The notes beneath the pieces were generated by a model. It saw only the letters and a list, made by a program, of their open reading frames with translations, did not search any database and had not been told where the DNA came from. From NCBI GenBank assembly GCA_903970465.1, contig CAJCIO010000149.1:45097-109096 (forward strand): a DNA stretch of 64,000 nt. The letters run 5' to 3'. The translations under genes were made by a program, and so were the position numbers. The stretch's first letter is position 1; each line of letters opens with the position of its first letter. Shown here in pieces: positions 43,900-53,267 of this stretch. The DNA is from Gammaproteobacteria bacterium. GTDB taxonomy: Bacteria; Pseudomonadota; Gammaproteobacteria; Pseudomonadales; Pseudomonadaceae.

Positions 43900-43928
43900 T
43901 TGGACCTCCCTGGTGGTGTAGATATAAT
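43900..43928 (+). promoter_or_regulatory. Sigma-70 promoter of ETF-QO gene
   Basis: TTGGAC (43900-43905), 17 bases, TATAAT (43923-43928): near consensus. Predicted leader about 110 bases. Confidence 0.75.
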
Positions 43929-44044
43929 GCGCAACCTGGAAAGCCTGCTGTGTAGTCCATCATTACCCGCGCTACAGCGGAGGTTGATGACAGCGAGCTC
44001 CTATCCAATTAGAAAAACCGATGAGCCTTGAACAGGAGATATCC

Positions 44045-45700
44045 GTGGAACGCGAATTTATGGAGTTCGACGTGGTCGTGGTCGGCGCTGGCCCGTCCGG
44101 CCTGTCCGCCGCTTGCCGCCTGAAGCAACGAGCCAACGAGGCCGGCCAGGACCTGAGTGTCTGCGTGGTCGAGAAAGGCTCTGAGGTCGGTGCCCACATC
44201 CTCTCCGGCGCAGTGTTCGAGCCTCGCGCGCTCAACGAGCTGTTCCCGGACTGGAAGGCACTCGGCGCGCCACTCAACACTCCGGTAAAACGCGACGATA
44301 TCTACGTACTGCGCGATGCCAAGGGCTCCATCAAGGTCCCTGACCTGTTCGTGCCCAAGACCATGCACAATCATGGCAACTATATTATCTCCCTGGGCAA
44401 CCTGTGCCGCTGGCTGGCCCAGCAGGCCGAGAATCTGGGCGTAGAGATCTACCCTGGCTTCGCCGCTCAGGAAGCGCTGATCGACGAGAACGGCGTGGTA
44501 CGCGGGATCATCACTGGCGACCTCGGCGTCGACCGCGAAGGCCATCCCAAGGAAGGCCTCTACACCCCAGGAATGGAACTGCGCGGCAAATACACCCTGT
44601 TCGCCGAGGGCTGCCGCGGGCACATCGGCAAGCAGCTGATCGCTCGCTACCAGCTCGACAACGAATCCGACGTCCAGCACTACGGCATCGGCCTCAAGGA
44701 AATCTGGGAAGTCGACCCGGCCAAGCACGAGCAAGGTCTGGTGGTGCATACCGCTGGCTGGCCGCTGGACAACGACAACCAGGGTGGCTCGTTCCTCTAT
44801 CATCTTGAGAACAACCAAGTGGTGGTCGGCCTGATCGTCGATCTGTCGTACAGCAATCCGTACCTGTCGCCGTTCGACGAATTCCAACGCTACAAGCATC
44901 ACCCGGTGATTGCCCAATACCTGGAAGGCGGCAAGCGCATCAGTTACGGCGCCCGGGCGCTGGCCAAAGGCGGGCTCAATTCGCTGCCGAAGATGGTCTT
45001 CAAGGGCGGTGCACTCATCGGTTGCGACCTCGGCACCATGAACGGGGCCAAGATCAAGGGCAGCCACACCGCCATGAAATCCGGCATGCTCGCCGCCGAA
45101 GCGGTGGCCGATGCGTTGCTGGCCGGTGGTGAAGGTGGGGATGAACTGACCGCCTACGTCGAGGGCTTCAAGGCCAGCTGGCTGCATGAAGAGCTGTTCG
45201 CCAGCCGCAACTTCGGCCCGGCGATGCACAAGTACGGTACGGTGGCAGGCGCGGCCTTAAACTACATCGACCAGAACTGGTTCGGCGGCAAGCTGCCCTT
45301 CACCTTGCACGACACCAAGCCGGATTATGCCTGCCTCAAGCTCGCTGCCGACTCGCAGAAAATTGCCTACCCCAAGCCCGATGGCAAGCTCAGCTTTGAC
45401 AAGCTCAGCTCGGTATTTCTCTCCAGCACCAACCACGAAGAGGAACAACCCTGCCACCTCAAGCTCAAGGACCCGAGCATCCCGATCGGCACCAACCTGC
45501 CGTTGTACGACGAGCCCGCGCAGCGCTACTGCCCGGCCGGTGTGTACGAGGTGATCACTCAGGAAGACGGCGAAAAGCGCTTCCAGATCAACGCCCAGAA
45601 CTGCGTGCACTGCAAGACCTGTGACATCAAGGACCCTTCGCAGAACATCACCTGGGTCGCCCCGGAAGGCGCTGGCGGGCCGACCTACCCGAATATGTAA
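44045..45700 (+). CDS. Electron transfer flavoprotein-ubiquinone oxidoreductase
   Basis: 551 residues. FAD-binding VVVGAGPSGLSAACRLKQ at the N-terminus; C-terminal [4Fe-4S] CVHCKTCDIKDPSQNITW. Membrane-associated enzyme moving electrons from EtfAB to ubiquinone. The GTG at 44045 has AGGAG six bases upstream and gives MEREFMEFDVVVVG as in relatives; the ATG at 44021 lacks a ribosome-binding site. Divergent from etfBA. Confidence 0.97.
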   Translation: MEREFMEFDVVVVGAGPSGLSAACRLKQRANEAGQDLSVCVVEKGSEVGAHILSGAVFEPRALNELFPDWKALGAPLNTPVKRDDIYVLRDAKGSIKVPDLFVPKTMHNHGNYIISLGNLCRWLAQQAENLGVEIYPGFAAQEALIDENGVVRGIITGDLGVDREGHPKEGLYTPGMELRGKYTLFAEGCRGHIGKQLIARYQLDNESDVQHYGIGLKEIWEVDPAKHEQGLVVHTAGWPLDNDNQGGSFLYHLENNQVVVGLIVDLSYSNPYLSPFDEFQRYKHHPVIAQYLEGGKRISYGARALAKGGLNSLPKMVFKGGALIGCDLGTMNGAKIKGSHTAMKSGMLAAEAVADALLAGGEGGDELTAYVEGFKASWLHEELFASRNFGPAMHKYGTVAGAALNYIDQNWFGGKLPFTLHDTKPDYACLKLAADSQKIAYPKPDGKLSFDKLSSVFLSSTNHEEEQPCHLKLKDPSIPIGTNLPLYDEPAQRYCPAGVYEVITQEDGEKRFQINAQNCVHCKTCDIKDPSQNITWVAPEGAGGPTYPNM

Positions 45701-45716
45701 TTCATGATGTTAACGA

Positions 45717-45749
45717 AGCCCCCGCAGCCTTGCGCTGCGGGGGCTTTTT
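45717..45749 (+). terminator. Rho-independent terminator of ETF-QO gene
   Basis: AGCCCCCGCAG, 7-base loop, CTGCGGGGGCT then TTTTT. 11-bp stem. It touches the stop of the convergent AraC gene. Confidence 0.93.
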
Positions 45750-46642
45750 CATGACAGCTGTATGGTTTCCTGGCCTGGATTGCGCTCGAAATAACGCTTG
45801 TACTCTCGACTGAACTGCGAAGTGCTCTGGTACCCGACCCGGTGCGCTACCTGCGCCACCCCAAGCCCCTCGGCCGCCAGCAACTGCTGCGCCTTGAGCA
45901 AGCGCAGGCGCTTGAGATATTGCAGTGGCGACAGATGCGTGGTGCGCTTGAAATGCTCGTGGAAGGTCGACGGGCTCATGTTGGCGAAACGCGCCAAAGT
46001 GGCGACGTCCAGGTTGTCGCTGAAATGCTGGTGCAGATGATTGAGCGAAGCAGCTACTCGCGCCATCTGCCCTTGTTGTTGCACCAGCGCCCGCAGCACC
46101 CCACCCTGGCTGCCACGCAACGCCGCGAACAGCACTTCGCGCAGCCGCGCCGGCCCCATGATCCGCGACTCGAGGGGGTCCTGCACACAACGCAGCAAGC
46201 GCTCCACCGCCTCGCGCATGGGTCCGTCGAGCACCGCCGAAACCATCGATGCCGGCGTTTGCGCCTTGGCACTCGGGGCGCCCTCATCACCCATCTCCAG
46301 CACCAACTCGGCGAGCATGGTCCGATCGAAGCGGATATACACCCCCAGCAACGGCTGCTCCTCGCTGGCAAAGGTTTCGTACTCGAAGGGCACCGGTAGC
46401 GCCTGCACCAAATAGTGCCCGGCGCCATATTCCAGGGTGCGGCCTTCGAGGTAGGCAATCTTGCTGCCCTGAGCGATGACGATCAGGCTTGGCTCGTAGA
46501 TCTGCGGACAGCGCGCAACCTGACCATAGGCGCAAACCAGCCTTACATCAGGCAGCAGCGTGGCGATAAAACCGGAACAGGTGGCCAAAGGCCGGATCAA
46601 CGACACCAGCGTGGCGTTGGCGTCGAGGTGACGGGTCAACAT
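45749..46642 (-). CDS. AraC-family regulator
   Basis: 297 residues. N-terminal AraC_N-type cupin (YEPSLIVIAQGSKIAYLEGR, ALPVPFEYETFA) and C-terminal double helix-turn-helix (DVATLARFANMSPSTFHEHF, VAQVAHRVGYQSTSQFSREY). Divergent from the alcohol dehydrogenase gene, which is its likely target; effector unknown. Confidence 0.92.
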   Translation of the reverse strand: MLTRHLDANATLVSLIRPLATCSGFIATLLPDVRLVCAYGQVARCPQIYEPSLIVIAQGSKIAYLEGRTLEYGAGHYLVQALPVPFEYETFASEEQPLLGVYIRFDRTMLAELVLEMGDEGAPSAKAQTPASMVSAVLDGPMREAVERLLRCVQDPLESRIMGPARLREVLFAALRGSQGGVLRALVQQQGQMARVAASLNHLHQHFSDNLDVATLARFANMSPSTFHEHFKRTTHLSPLQYLKRLRLLKAQQLLAAEGLGVAQVAHRVGYQSTSQFSREYKRYFERNPGQETIQLS

Positions 46643-46816
46643 AAAGGGAGGCTTACCAGAGGATCAGACATGCCCATGATCGCAGATTTGAGCAAAGCAC
46701 CAGGCTGAATCGTTTGACTTTCGGAGGAATGGACAAGGGTGCCGGAGGAATCGCCATGGCCGCGCGTCCTGAGGGAAGGGACAATGGGCCGCTAACTCTG
46801 CTGCATAGGTATCACC

Positions 46817-47869
46817 ATGTTCACTGCAATCGGCTACGCCGCTCAAACCGCTACCAGCCCGCTGGCCCCGATGAACTTCCAGCGTCGCGCACTGCGCGCC
46901 GATGATGTATCGATCGAGATCCTCTATTGCGGCGTCTGCCACTCCGATATCCATCAGGCACGCAACGAGTGGGGTATCGCCATGTACCCGCTGATGCCTG
47001 GCCACGAAATCGTCGGCAAGGTTACCGCCGTTGGTGCCAGCGTGAGCGGCTACAAGGTTGGCGATACCGTCGGCGTCGGCTGTATGGTCGACTCCTGCGC
47101 CCATTGCGAAGCCTGCAAGGCGGACCTTGAGCAATACTGCTCCGAAGGCCCGACCATGACCTACGCCACCCCGGACCGCGTCGACGGCACCACCACCATG
47201 GGCGGCTATTCGAACGCCATCGTAGTCAGCGAGCGCTTCGTCGTGCGCATTCCGGCCAAGCTCGACCTGGCCAGCGCCGCGCCGATCCTCTGCGCCGGTA
47301 TCACCACCTATTCGCCGCTCAAGCACTACGGCGTCAAGGCCGGTGACAAGGTCGGCATCCTCGGCATGGGTGGTCTGGGCCACATGGGCATCAAGTTCGC
47401 CAAGGCCATGGGCGCTGAAGTCACCCTGTTCACGCGCTCCGCAGCCAAGGCCGAAGAAGCGCGTCGCCAAGGCGCTGATCACGTCATCGTCTCCACCGAC
47501 GCGGCGCAGATGGCGGCCGCAGCCGAACGCTTCGATTTCCTGCTGGACACCATTCCGGTGCAGCACGACCTCAACCCCTACCTGGACACCCTGCGATTCG
47601 ACGGTGTGCATATCCTCGTAGGCCTGATCGAGCCGATCGACCCCGCAGTGCATGCAGGCAAGCTGGTAATGAAGCGCCGTGTACTGGCCGGTTCGTTGAT
47701 CGGCGGCATCGCCGAGACCCAGGAAGTACTGGATTTCTGCGCCGAGCACGGCATCACCTGCGATATCGAAATGCTCGATATCCGCCAGATCAACGAAGCG
47801 TTCGAGCGCATGATTCAAGGCGATGTGAAGTACCGGTTCGTCATCGATATGGCAACGTTGAAGGGTTAA
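46817..47869 (+). CDS. Zinc-dependent alcohol/aldehyde dehydrogenase (YahK-type)
   Basis: 350-residue medium-chain dehydrogenase. Catalytic zinc ligands in CGVCHSDIH and MPGHEIVG; structural zinc in CAHCEACKADLEQYC (CxxCxxCxxxxxxxC) ; NADP site GILGMGGLGHMGIKFAKAMG. The sequence fits the cinnamyl-alcohol/YahK group, NADP(H)-dependent reductases of aldehydes. Divergent from the AraC regulator, with 174 bases between. Confidence 0.92.
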   Translation: MFTAIGYAAQTATSPLAPMNFQRRALRADDVSIEILYCGVCHSDIHQARNEWGIAMYPLMPGHEIVGKVTAVGASVSGYKVGDTVGVGCMVDSCAHCEACKADLEQYCSEGPTMTYATPDRVDGTTTMGGYSNAIVVSERFVVRIPAKLDLASAAPILCAGITTYSPLKHYGVKAGDKVGILGMGGLGHMGIKFAKAMGAEVTLFTRSAAKAEEARRQGADHVIVSTDAAQMAAAAERFDFLLDTIPVQHDLNPYLDTLRFDGVHILVGLIEPIDPAVHAGKLVMKRRVLAGSLIGGIAETQEVLDFCAEHGITCDIEMLDIRQINEAFERMIQGDVKYRFVIDMATLKG

Positions 47870-47883
47870 GGCTGCAAACCACG

Positions 47884-47910
47884 TGCAGGGAGGGGGCAGC
47901 CCCTCCCTGC
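47884..47910. other. GC-rich hairpin between ADH and IclR genes
   Basis: GCAGGGAGGGG, centre GCAG-like, CCCCTCCCTGC: a near-perfect palindrome between convergent genes. No T-tract; possibly a REP-derived transcript end. Confidence 0.6.
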
Positions 47911-47917
47911 AAATGAT

Positions 47918-48715
47918 TCAGCCACCCAACTCGGCACTGATGCTGCGCGCCGTCTTCTGCACCACCGGGGTCAGCTCGCGCATTTTCTCCAACGGCATAT
48001 AGGGCACCGTGCCCGCAACACTGATGGCTGCGATGATCTGCCCGCCTACTTCGCGAATGGGTGCGGCAACGCAACGAATCGAAGGCTCGTTGTCCTCCAG
48101 ATCGAAGGCATAGCCCCCCGCCACGTAAGTCTGCATGCGCGCCAACACCTCGCCCCACGTCTGCTCGACATGATTGGGCCGACCACTGTGCACCGCCCCC
48201 ATGGGCAGGCTGCTCAGGTACAAACGCTGCCATTCCTGCTCGGTGCTGTCGAGCAGCAGCGCCTTGCCGATTCCGGTGCGCGCCAGCGGCATGCGATGAC
48301 CTACACGCGAGCGCATTTCCGGCCCATTGCGGCCTGGATTCTTGTGCAGGTACAGCACTTCATCACCGTCACGCACCGCCAGGTGCACAGTGTCGCCGGT
48401 CAGTTGTGACAACTCGTCCAGATACCCAGTCGCCAACGCCACCAGCGGCACTTCCTCGCGCGCCTGATAGCCCAGCTCGATCAGCCGTGGCCCCAGCAGA
48501 TAGCCCACTTGGGGCAGCACCCGCAGATAACGCTCCTCCACCAGGCAACTGGCCAACCGGTGAGTGGTACTGCGCGTGGTGCCGATCTGTTGGGCAATCG
48601 CCTTCAGATCCCGTGCACCCGCCGCCACCGCCTGCACCACGGCAAGGCCGCGCAACAGGGTCTGGGTCCCGGTCGGCGGCGTGTCTTTGCTCAGTTTGGA
48701 TGCATCATCCTGCAT
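47918..48715 (-). CDS. IclR-family regulator of the galactonate cluster
   Basis: 265 residues. N-terminal winged helix (LKAIAQQIGTTRSTTHRLAS) and C-terminal IclR ligand-binding domain (YLDELSQLTGDTVHLAV, RVGHRMPLARTGIGKALL, EDNEPSIRCVAAPIREVG). It is the last gene after the transporter in the dgo cluster and presumably senses galactonate or a breakdown product. ATG 48715 chosen since the upstream extension is not homologous. Confidence 0.88.
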   Translation of the reverse strand: MQDDASKLSKDTPPTGTQTLLRGLAVVQAVAAGARDLKAIAQQIGTTRSTTHRLASCLVEERYLRVLPQVGYLLGPRLIELGYQAREEVPLVALATGYLDELSQLTGDTVHLAVRDGDEVLYLHKNPGRNGPEMRSRVGHRMPLARTGIGKALLLDSTEQEWQRLYLSSLPMGAVHSGRPNHVEQTWGEVLARMQTYVAGGYAFDLEDNEPSIRCVAAPIREVGGQIIAAISVAGTVPYMPLEKMRELTPVVQKTARSISAELGG

Positions 48716-48787
48716 GAAAACGCCTTGTCTGATCCGATGAAAAAGCCCGCTCATTATGGCCATCCAGCCCCGGGAGCACCAGCCGGA

Positions 48788-50131
48788 TCAAGGACGCGGC
48801 CCAGGTTCGCCTTCCAGCACAATGCGTTCGACCTTGCCCACCAGAAGGATGTACGACAGCGCACCCACCAGCGCCGTCACAGCGATGTAGGTGATGGCCG
48901 GCGCGAAGGAATCGCCGGTCGCCAGGAAGCCGATGACGATAGGTGTACTGATCGCCGACAGGTTGCCGATGAAATTGAACATGCCGCCGGTCAGCCCCAG
49001 CAGACGCGCCGGAGCCAGGGTCGAGACCAGGGACCAAGTAATCGATGCCAAGCCGTTGCCGAAGAACGCCAGCGCCAGGCAAGCGATCACCAGCGGTGTG
49101 GAATCGACGAAATTGGCTCCGATAATGGCCGTTGAAATCAGCAGTCCGCCAATGATCGGCAGCTTGCGCGCCAGACCGATGCTGGCGCCGCGACGGATCA
49201 ACCAATCGGAGAAGAACCCCGAGCACAGTACGCCGACAAAGGCTGCGAGAAACGGCACTGAGGCCAGCAAGCCGGACTTGATGAAGTCCATGCCGCGATA
49301 TTTCACCAGGTAGGTCGGGAACCAGGTCAGGAAAAACCACAGCGTCGAGTTCAGGCAGTACTGGCCCAGGTAGATACCCCACAATTTGCGCTGCGAGAGC
49401 ACAATCCCGAGGTCGCGCCAACTGAATGCAGCCTTGGTTCTGGCCGCTTTGGCTTGCATGTCTACCAGCCCGCCGCCATCCTTGATCAGAGCGACCTCGG
49501 CGTCGTTGACGCCACGAAAATCCCGTGGCTCGCGGTACACGCAGTACCACACGCCGGCCCAGACCACACCCAGTACGCCGGTGCTGACGAATACCATATG
49601 CCAGCCGAAGGTCTGCTGCAGCCAAGCCAGTACCGGCGTCAGAAACGCCAGCCCGACGAACTGCCCGGAGGTGTAAAACCCGATGGCCGTGGCGCGTTCG
49701 CGCTCAGGAAACCAAGTGGTGACCACGCGGCTGTTGATCGGATAGGCCGGGGCCTCCAGCGCCCCGACCGCCAGGCGCAGCACGAACAGCGCGACGAAGC
49801 TGCCTGCGAAACCGAGCATCACTGTGGCCAGCGACCACAACACCAGCGCCAGGCTGTAGAGGATGCGCGGCGGCACCCGATCCACCAGCCAGCCGCCGGG
49901 GATCTGCATGGCCGCATAGGTCCAGCCGAAAGCCGAAAAAATCAGCCCGACATGAACCGGATCGATTCCCAGCTCACTGGTGAGCGCAGGGGCGGCGATG
50001 GACAGATTGCTGCGGTCCAGGTAGTTGATCACCACGGTGATGAACAGTAGCACCATGATGAAAAAACGCTTGCGACTGGGCGTAGCCAACGTCGCCGCCG
50101 AGGCCGAAGCGGCCAGGGTTCGAGTCTGCAT
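48788..50131 (-). CDS. dgoT: MFS transporter, probable D-galactonate permease
   Basis: 447 residues, 12 TM segments, anion:cation symporter subfamily. MFS signature LVDRVPPRILYSLALVLWSL near the second to third helix and conserved NYLDRSNLSIAAPAL in TM1. Substrate is inferred from its place in the dgo cluster, downstream of dgoD by 121 bases. Confidence 0.85.
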   Translation of the reverse strand: MQTRTLAASASAATLATPSRKRFFIMVLLFITVVINYLDRSNLSIAAPALTSELGIDPVHVGLIFSAFGWTYAAMQIPGGWLVDRVPPRILYSLALVLWSLATVMLGFAGSFVALFVLRLAVGALEAPAYPINSRVVTTWFPERERATAIGFYTSGQFVGLAFLTPVLAWLQQTFGWHMVFVSTGVLGVVWAGVWYCVYREPRDFRGVNDAEVALIKDGGGLVDMQAKAARTKAAFSWRDLGIVLSQRKLWGIYLGQYCLNSTLWFFLTWFPTYLVKYRGMDFIKSGLLASVPFLAAFVGVLCSGFFSDWLIRRGASIGLARKLPIIGGLLISTAIIGANFVDSTPLVIACLALAFFGNGLASITWSLVSTLAPARLLGLTGGMFNFIGNLSAISTPIVIGFLATGDSFAPAITYIAVTALVGALSYILLVGKVERIVLEGEPGPRP

Positions 50132-50252
50132 CGCACATACCTCTTTTTGTCTTTGTTGGAGGTGGGTGTGTCAGGAATCCGCTTTGTCCAGGATGGCCTC
50201 TTCGCCGCCGGAGAGGCCGATTCAGCAACAACCATTCATGTGATACGGCGCT

Positions 50253-51401
50253 TTACCACTCGGCAAAACTGCCGTCAGCATGGCGCCATATCGGGTTGCG
50301 CCAGCGATGGCCGATGGCGGCACGCTCCTTGACGTATTCTTCGTTGATTTCAATGCCCAGGCCCGGACCATTGGGGATCTTCACCATGCCATTGTCGTAA
50401 TCGAACACCTCGGGATGCGTGACGTAATCGAGCAGGTCGTTGCTTTCGTTGTAATGGATGCCCAGGCTCTGCTCCTGGATGAAGGCGTTGTAGCAGACTG
50501 CATCGAGTTGCAGGCAGGCGGCTAACGCGATCGGCCCTAGCGGGCAGTGCAAGGCCAGCGCGACGTCATAGGCTTCGGCCATGTTGGCGATCTTGCGGGT
50601 TTCGGTGATGCCGCCGGCATGAGAGGCATCAGGCTGGATGATGTCCACATAGCCTTCACTCAACACGCGCTTGAAGTCCCAACGGGAAAACAGCCGCTCG
50701 CCCAAGGCGATCGGGGTGTTGGTCAGCGGTGCCAGCTCCTTGAGCGCCTCGTAGTTCTCGCTGAGCACCGGCTCTTCGATGAACATCAGCTTGTAAGGGT
50801 CGAGCTCCTTCATCAGCACCTTGGCCATGGGCTTGTGCACACGACCATGAAAGTCGACGCCGATGCCCACATTCGGCCCCACCGCATCACGCACGGCAGA
50901 CACGTTAGCCAGGGCCAGGTCGACCTTGTCGAAGGTGTCGAGAAATTGCAGCTCTTCGGTACCATTCATCTTCACTGCCGTGAAGCCGCGCGCAACGGCC
51001 TCTTTGGCCGCGCGGGCGGTGTCGGCCGGGCGATCGCCACCGATCCAGGAATACACGCGAATGCGATCACGCACCTGCCCGCCCAGCAGATCGCTGACCG
51101 ACACGCCCAAGGCCTTGCCCTTGATGTCCCACAAAGCCTGGTCGATACCCGCCAGGGCGCTCATGTGGATGGCGCCGCCGCGGTAGAAGCCGCCGCGATA
51201 CAGCACGGTCCAGATGTCTTCGATATTGCGTGGATCCTTGCCGGTCAGGTAGTCGGACAACTCCTCGACGGCGGCTGCCACGGTATGCGCGCGGCCCTCG
51301 ACCACAGGCTCGCCCCAGCCGCTGACACCTTCATCGGTCTCGACCTTGAGGAACAGCCAGCGCGGAGGGACGATATAAGTGGTGAGCTTGGTGATTTTCA
51401 T
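50253..51401 (-). CDS. dgoD: D-galactonate dehydratase
   Basis: 382 residues, enolase superfamily (mandelate racemase group). Metal ligands in GIGVDFHGRVHKPMAK (Asp), FIEEPVLSENYE (Glu) and LGERLFSRWDF (Glu); catalytic His in DASHAGGITE. Converts D-galactonate to 2-keto-3-deoxygalactonate. ATG 51401 (MKITKLTTYIVPPRW) is the family N-terminus. Confidence 0.96.
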   Translation of the reverse strand: MKITKLTTYIVPPRWLFLKVETDEGVSGWGEPVVEGRAHTVAAAVEELSDYLTGKDPRNIEDIWTVLYRGGFYRGGAIHMSALAGIDQALWDIKGKALGVSVSDLLGGQVRDRIRVYSWIGGDRPADTARAAKEAVARGFTAVKMNGTEELQFLDTFDKVDLALANVSAVRDAVGPNVGIGVDFHGRVHKPMAKVLMKELDPYKLMFIEEPVLSENYEALKELAPLTNTPIALGERLFSRWDFKRVLSEGYVDIIQPDASHAGGITETRKIANMAEAYDVALALHCPLGPIALAACLQLDAVCYNAFIQEQSLGIHYNESNDLLDYVTHPEVFDYDNGMVKIPNGPGLGIEINEEYVKERAAIGHRWRNPIWRHADGSFAEW

Positions 51402-51442
51402 CGTTTTATTTCTCTTGTCGATGTTCGAAATTAGGCGGGATT

Positions 51443-52090
51443 TCAATGCTGCAGGGCATTCCAGGCGGCCACATAGGCCCGGGCTCGCTCGCCGACTTCG
51501 GCGACACTCATGCCCGGCTTGTACAGCCCGGAGCCCAAACCGAAACCGGCGACACCGGCCGCCAGAAATGCGCCCATGTTGTCCGGAGTGATGCCACCTA
51601 CCGGTACCAGCCGCGTGCCTTTGGGCAGCACTGCCAGCAGCGCCTTGACCACCGAGGGCGTCAGCGCCTCGGCCGGGAACAGCTTGAGCACATCGGCGCC
51701 GGCCGCCAGCGCAGCGAAGGCTTCGGTGGGGGTTGCCACGCCGGGCGCCAGATACAGGCCCTGAGCCTTGGCGGCCTGCAACACGGCAGGATCACTATGC
51801 GGCATAACGATCAGTTGCCCCCCTGCCGCCTTGACCTCAGCCACCTGGACCGGGCTCAACACGGTGCCTGCACCGATCAGGCAATCGGCCGGCAAGTGCT
51901 CGCGCAGCAGGGAGATGCTTTGCAGCGGCTGCGGCGAATTGAGCGGCACCTCGATGATGCGCAGCCCGGCGCTGTAAAGCACCTCGCCCATGGCCACCGC
52001 TTCGCTGGGTTGCAAGCCGCGCAGAATGGCGATCAGACCGTTGCTGGCGAGGGCTTGAGCGAGGAGATCCTGGGTATGAGTTTCAGGCAT
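51443..52090 (-). CDS. dgoA: 2-keto-3-deoxy-6-phosphogalactonate aldolase
   Basis: 215 residues, KDPG/KDPGal class I aldolase. Glu in ILRGLQPSEAVAMG and Schiff-base Lys in ADVLKLFPAEAL (about 127), phosphate site PVGGITPDNMGAFLAAG. Splits KDPGal to pyruvate and glyceraldehyde-3-phosphate. Overlaps the dgoK 3' end by eight bases. Confidence 0.95.
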   Translation of the reverse strand: MPETHTQDLLAQALASNGLIAILRGLQPSEAVAMGEVLYSAGLRIIEVPLNSPQPLQSISLLREHLPADCLIGAGTVLSPVQVAEVKAAGGQLIVMPHSDPAVLQAAKAQGLYLAPGVATPTEAFAALAAGADVLKLFPAEALTPSVVKALLAVLPKGTRLVPVGGITPDNMGAFLAAGVAGFGLGSGLYKPGMSVAEVGERARAYVAAWNALQH

Positions 52091-53090
52091 GTCGAAGATC
52101 CTTGAACGAAGAAGTGACCAGCCCGGCCGCGCAGGCCAGGCTCCATAAACCGCGCTCGGTAGCCTGGGGCGCCTGGCTCACGACCTTGAAGCCCACATCG
52201 GCCAGGGCGCGCTGATAGCGCTGGCACAAGGCATCGCTGCCAATCAGCACCACCTCGGGTAACGGCGCACCAGACGCTTGGCGATGCTGGGCCTCAGCCA
52301 CCGCGCGCAACTCGTGGCCGATCATCAAACCGGACAGGTAATCGCCCTGCTCGGCGCCCGACAGTTGCCCCGTGAGCCCCAAGGTGCGGGCACTGAACAG
52401 ATTGGAAAGCACCCCCAGATCACCGGCGTCCGACAGCGCCACCTGGACGCCACAATCGAACGCCTGCGGATCGAAGCGCTCGCTGCGCTGTTGCGTACGG
52501 CCGAGGATCGAGTGGGCACACAGGAGCCCATAGACCTCGCCAGTCATGAAGGTATCGAAGTGCTGAATACGGCCCTCGACCACCTGAACCCATTTCGAAT
52601 GGGTGCCGGGTAGACCGATCAGCAAGGGTGCGTCGCGGCGCTCGACAGGCAGGTCCTCGAGCACGCCGAGCACTTGGGTTTCCTCCCCGCGCATGACATT
52701 GGGCAACCGTGAATGCTGGATGACCCCTGGCACCAGATAGACATCGACGCCCCGATGGCTGCGCAGGCGCTGCAACTGGCTGCCGAGTCCGGATACCTGA
52801 GTCGGTGTCGGGCAGTAGGGGACTTCTTGCCAGCCCTGTGCGCTGCCGACCATGCCGCAGGCAATCACCGGGAGACCGGGCTGGGCATCCAGCCAATCGC
52901 CACAGGCTTCGTCGAAGGCCAGTTCGAAACGGTCTTCACACAGTTGGCCGTGGATAACGCGTGGCGTATCGGGCAGCGCCATGATGCCGTAGGACAGGCC
53001 GCGCTGGTCGAGCACCGCACCGGACGCGCCAAGTTTGTAAGCTCGCAAGGAAGTCGTTCCCCAATCGAGCGCGATCAATTGCGCCTGCAT
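52083..53090 (-). CDS. dgoK: 2-keto-3-deoxygalactonokinase
   Basis: 335 residues. N-terminal LDWGTTSLRAYKLG (ATPase phosphate loop of the ASKHA-like DgoK family), LIGLPGTHSKWVQV central signature, FMTGEVYGLLCAHSIL. Phosphorylates KDGal to KDPGal. First gene of the dgo operon, with promoter at 53143-53171. Confidence 0.95.
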   Translation of the reverse strand: MQAQLIALDWGTTSLRAYKLGASGAVLDQRGLSYGIMALPDTPRVIHGQLCEDRFELAFDEACGDWLDAQPGLPVIACGMVGSAQGWQEVPYCPTPTQVSGLGSQLQRLRSHRGVDVYLVPGVIQHSRLPNVMRGEETQVLGVLEDLPVERRDAPLLIGLPGTHSKWVQVVEGRIQHFDTFMTGEVYGLLCAHSILGRTQQRSERFDPQAFDCGVQVALSDAGDLGVLSNLFSARTLGLTGQLSGAEQGDYLSGLMIGHELRAVAEAQHRQASGAPLPEVVLIGSDALCQRYQRALADVGFKVVSQAPQATERGLWSLACAAGLVTSSFKDLRHA

Positions 53091-53142
53091 CGCTTCACCT
53101 GAGTTGTTATTGACAGTGAGGTCGTGGAGTCACTGGCGACGA

Positions 53143-53201
53143 CTATAACGCTGACTCGGCAAATATCTCAATATATAAATACACATCCCATATTTAGGGA
53201 T
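53143..53201 (-). promoter_or_regulatory. dgo promoter with upstream inverted repeat
   Basis: Minus strand TTGAGA (53166-53171), 17 bases, TATAGT (53143-53148), about 55 bases before dgoK. Upstream of the -35 is ATCCC-N7-GGGAT (53185-53201), a possible site for the IclR regulator. Confidence 0.6.
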
Positions 53202-53216
53202 TTTATTATTCAGGTT

Positions 53217-53240
53217 AAAAAAAAGACCCTCGTGAGGGCC
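53217..53240 (-). terminator. Rho-independent terminator of MHS transporter
   Basis: Minus strand: GGCCCTCACGAGGGTC followed by eight T. It lies 28 bases past the stop of the transporter gene and upstream of the dgo promoter. Confidence 0.85.
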
Positions 53241-53267
53241 TTTGGCTGTTGGGAGGCGCGCGAGCGC

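Larger units (their letters stand above)
43495..44044. other. Divergent etfB / ETF-QO intergenic region
   Basis: 550 bases, no gene that I can support. It holds a hairpin in the etfB leader (TCGCCCGG 43526-43533 / CCGGGCGA 43541-43548), and, nearer ETF-QO, the PsrA-type box and sigma-70 promoter annotated separately. Short open frames here lack any family features. Confidence 0.6.

Noticed and set aside
47884..47910. Palindrome after the alcohol dehydrogenase gene as a classical rho-independent terminator
   Set aside because: The stem is strong but no T-tract follows on either strand, so it is listed only as a hairpin.
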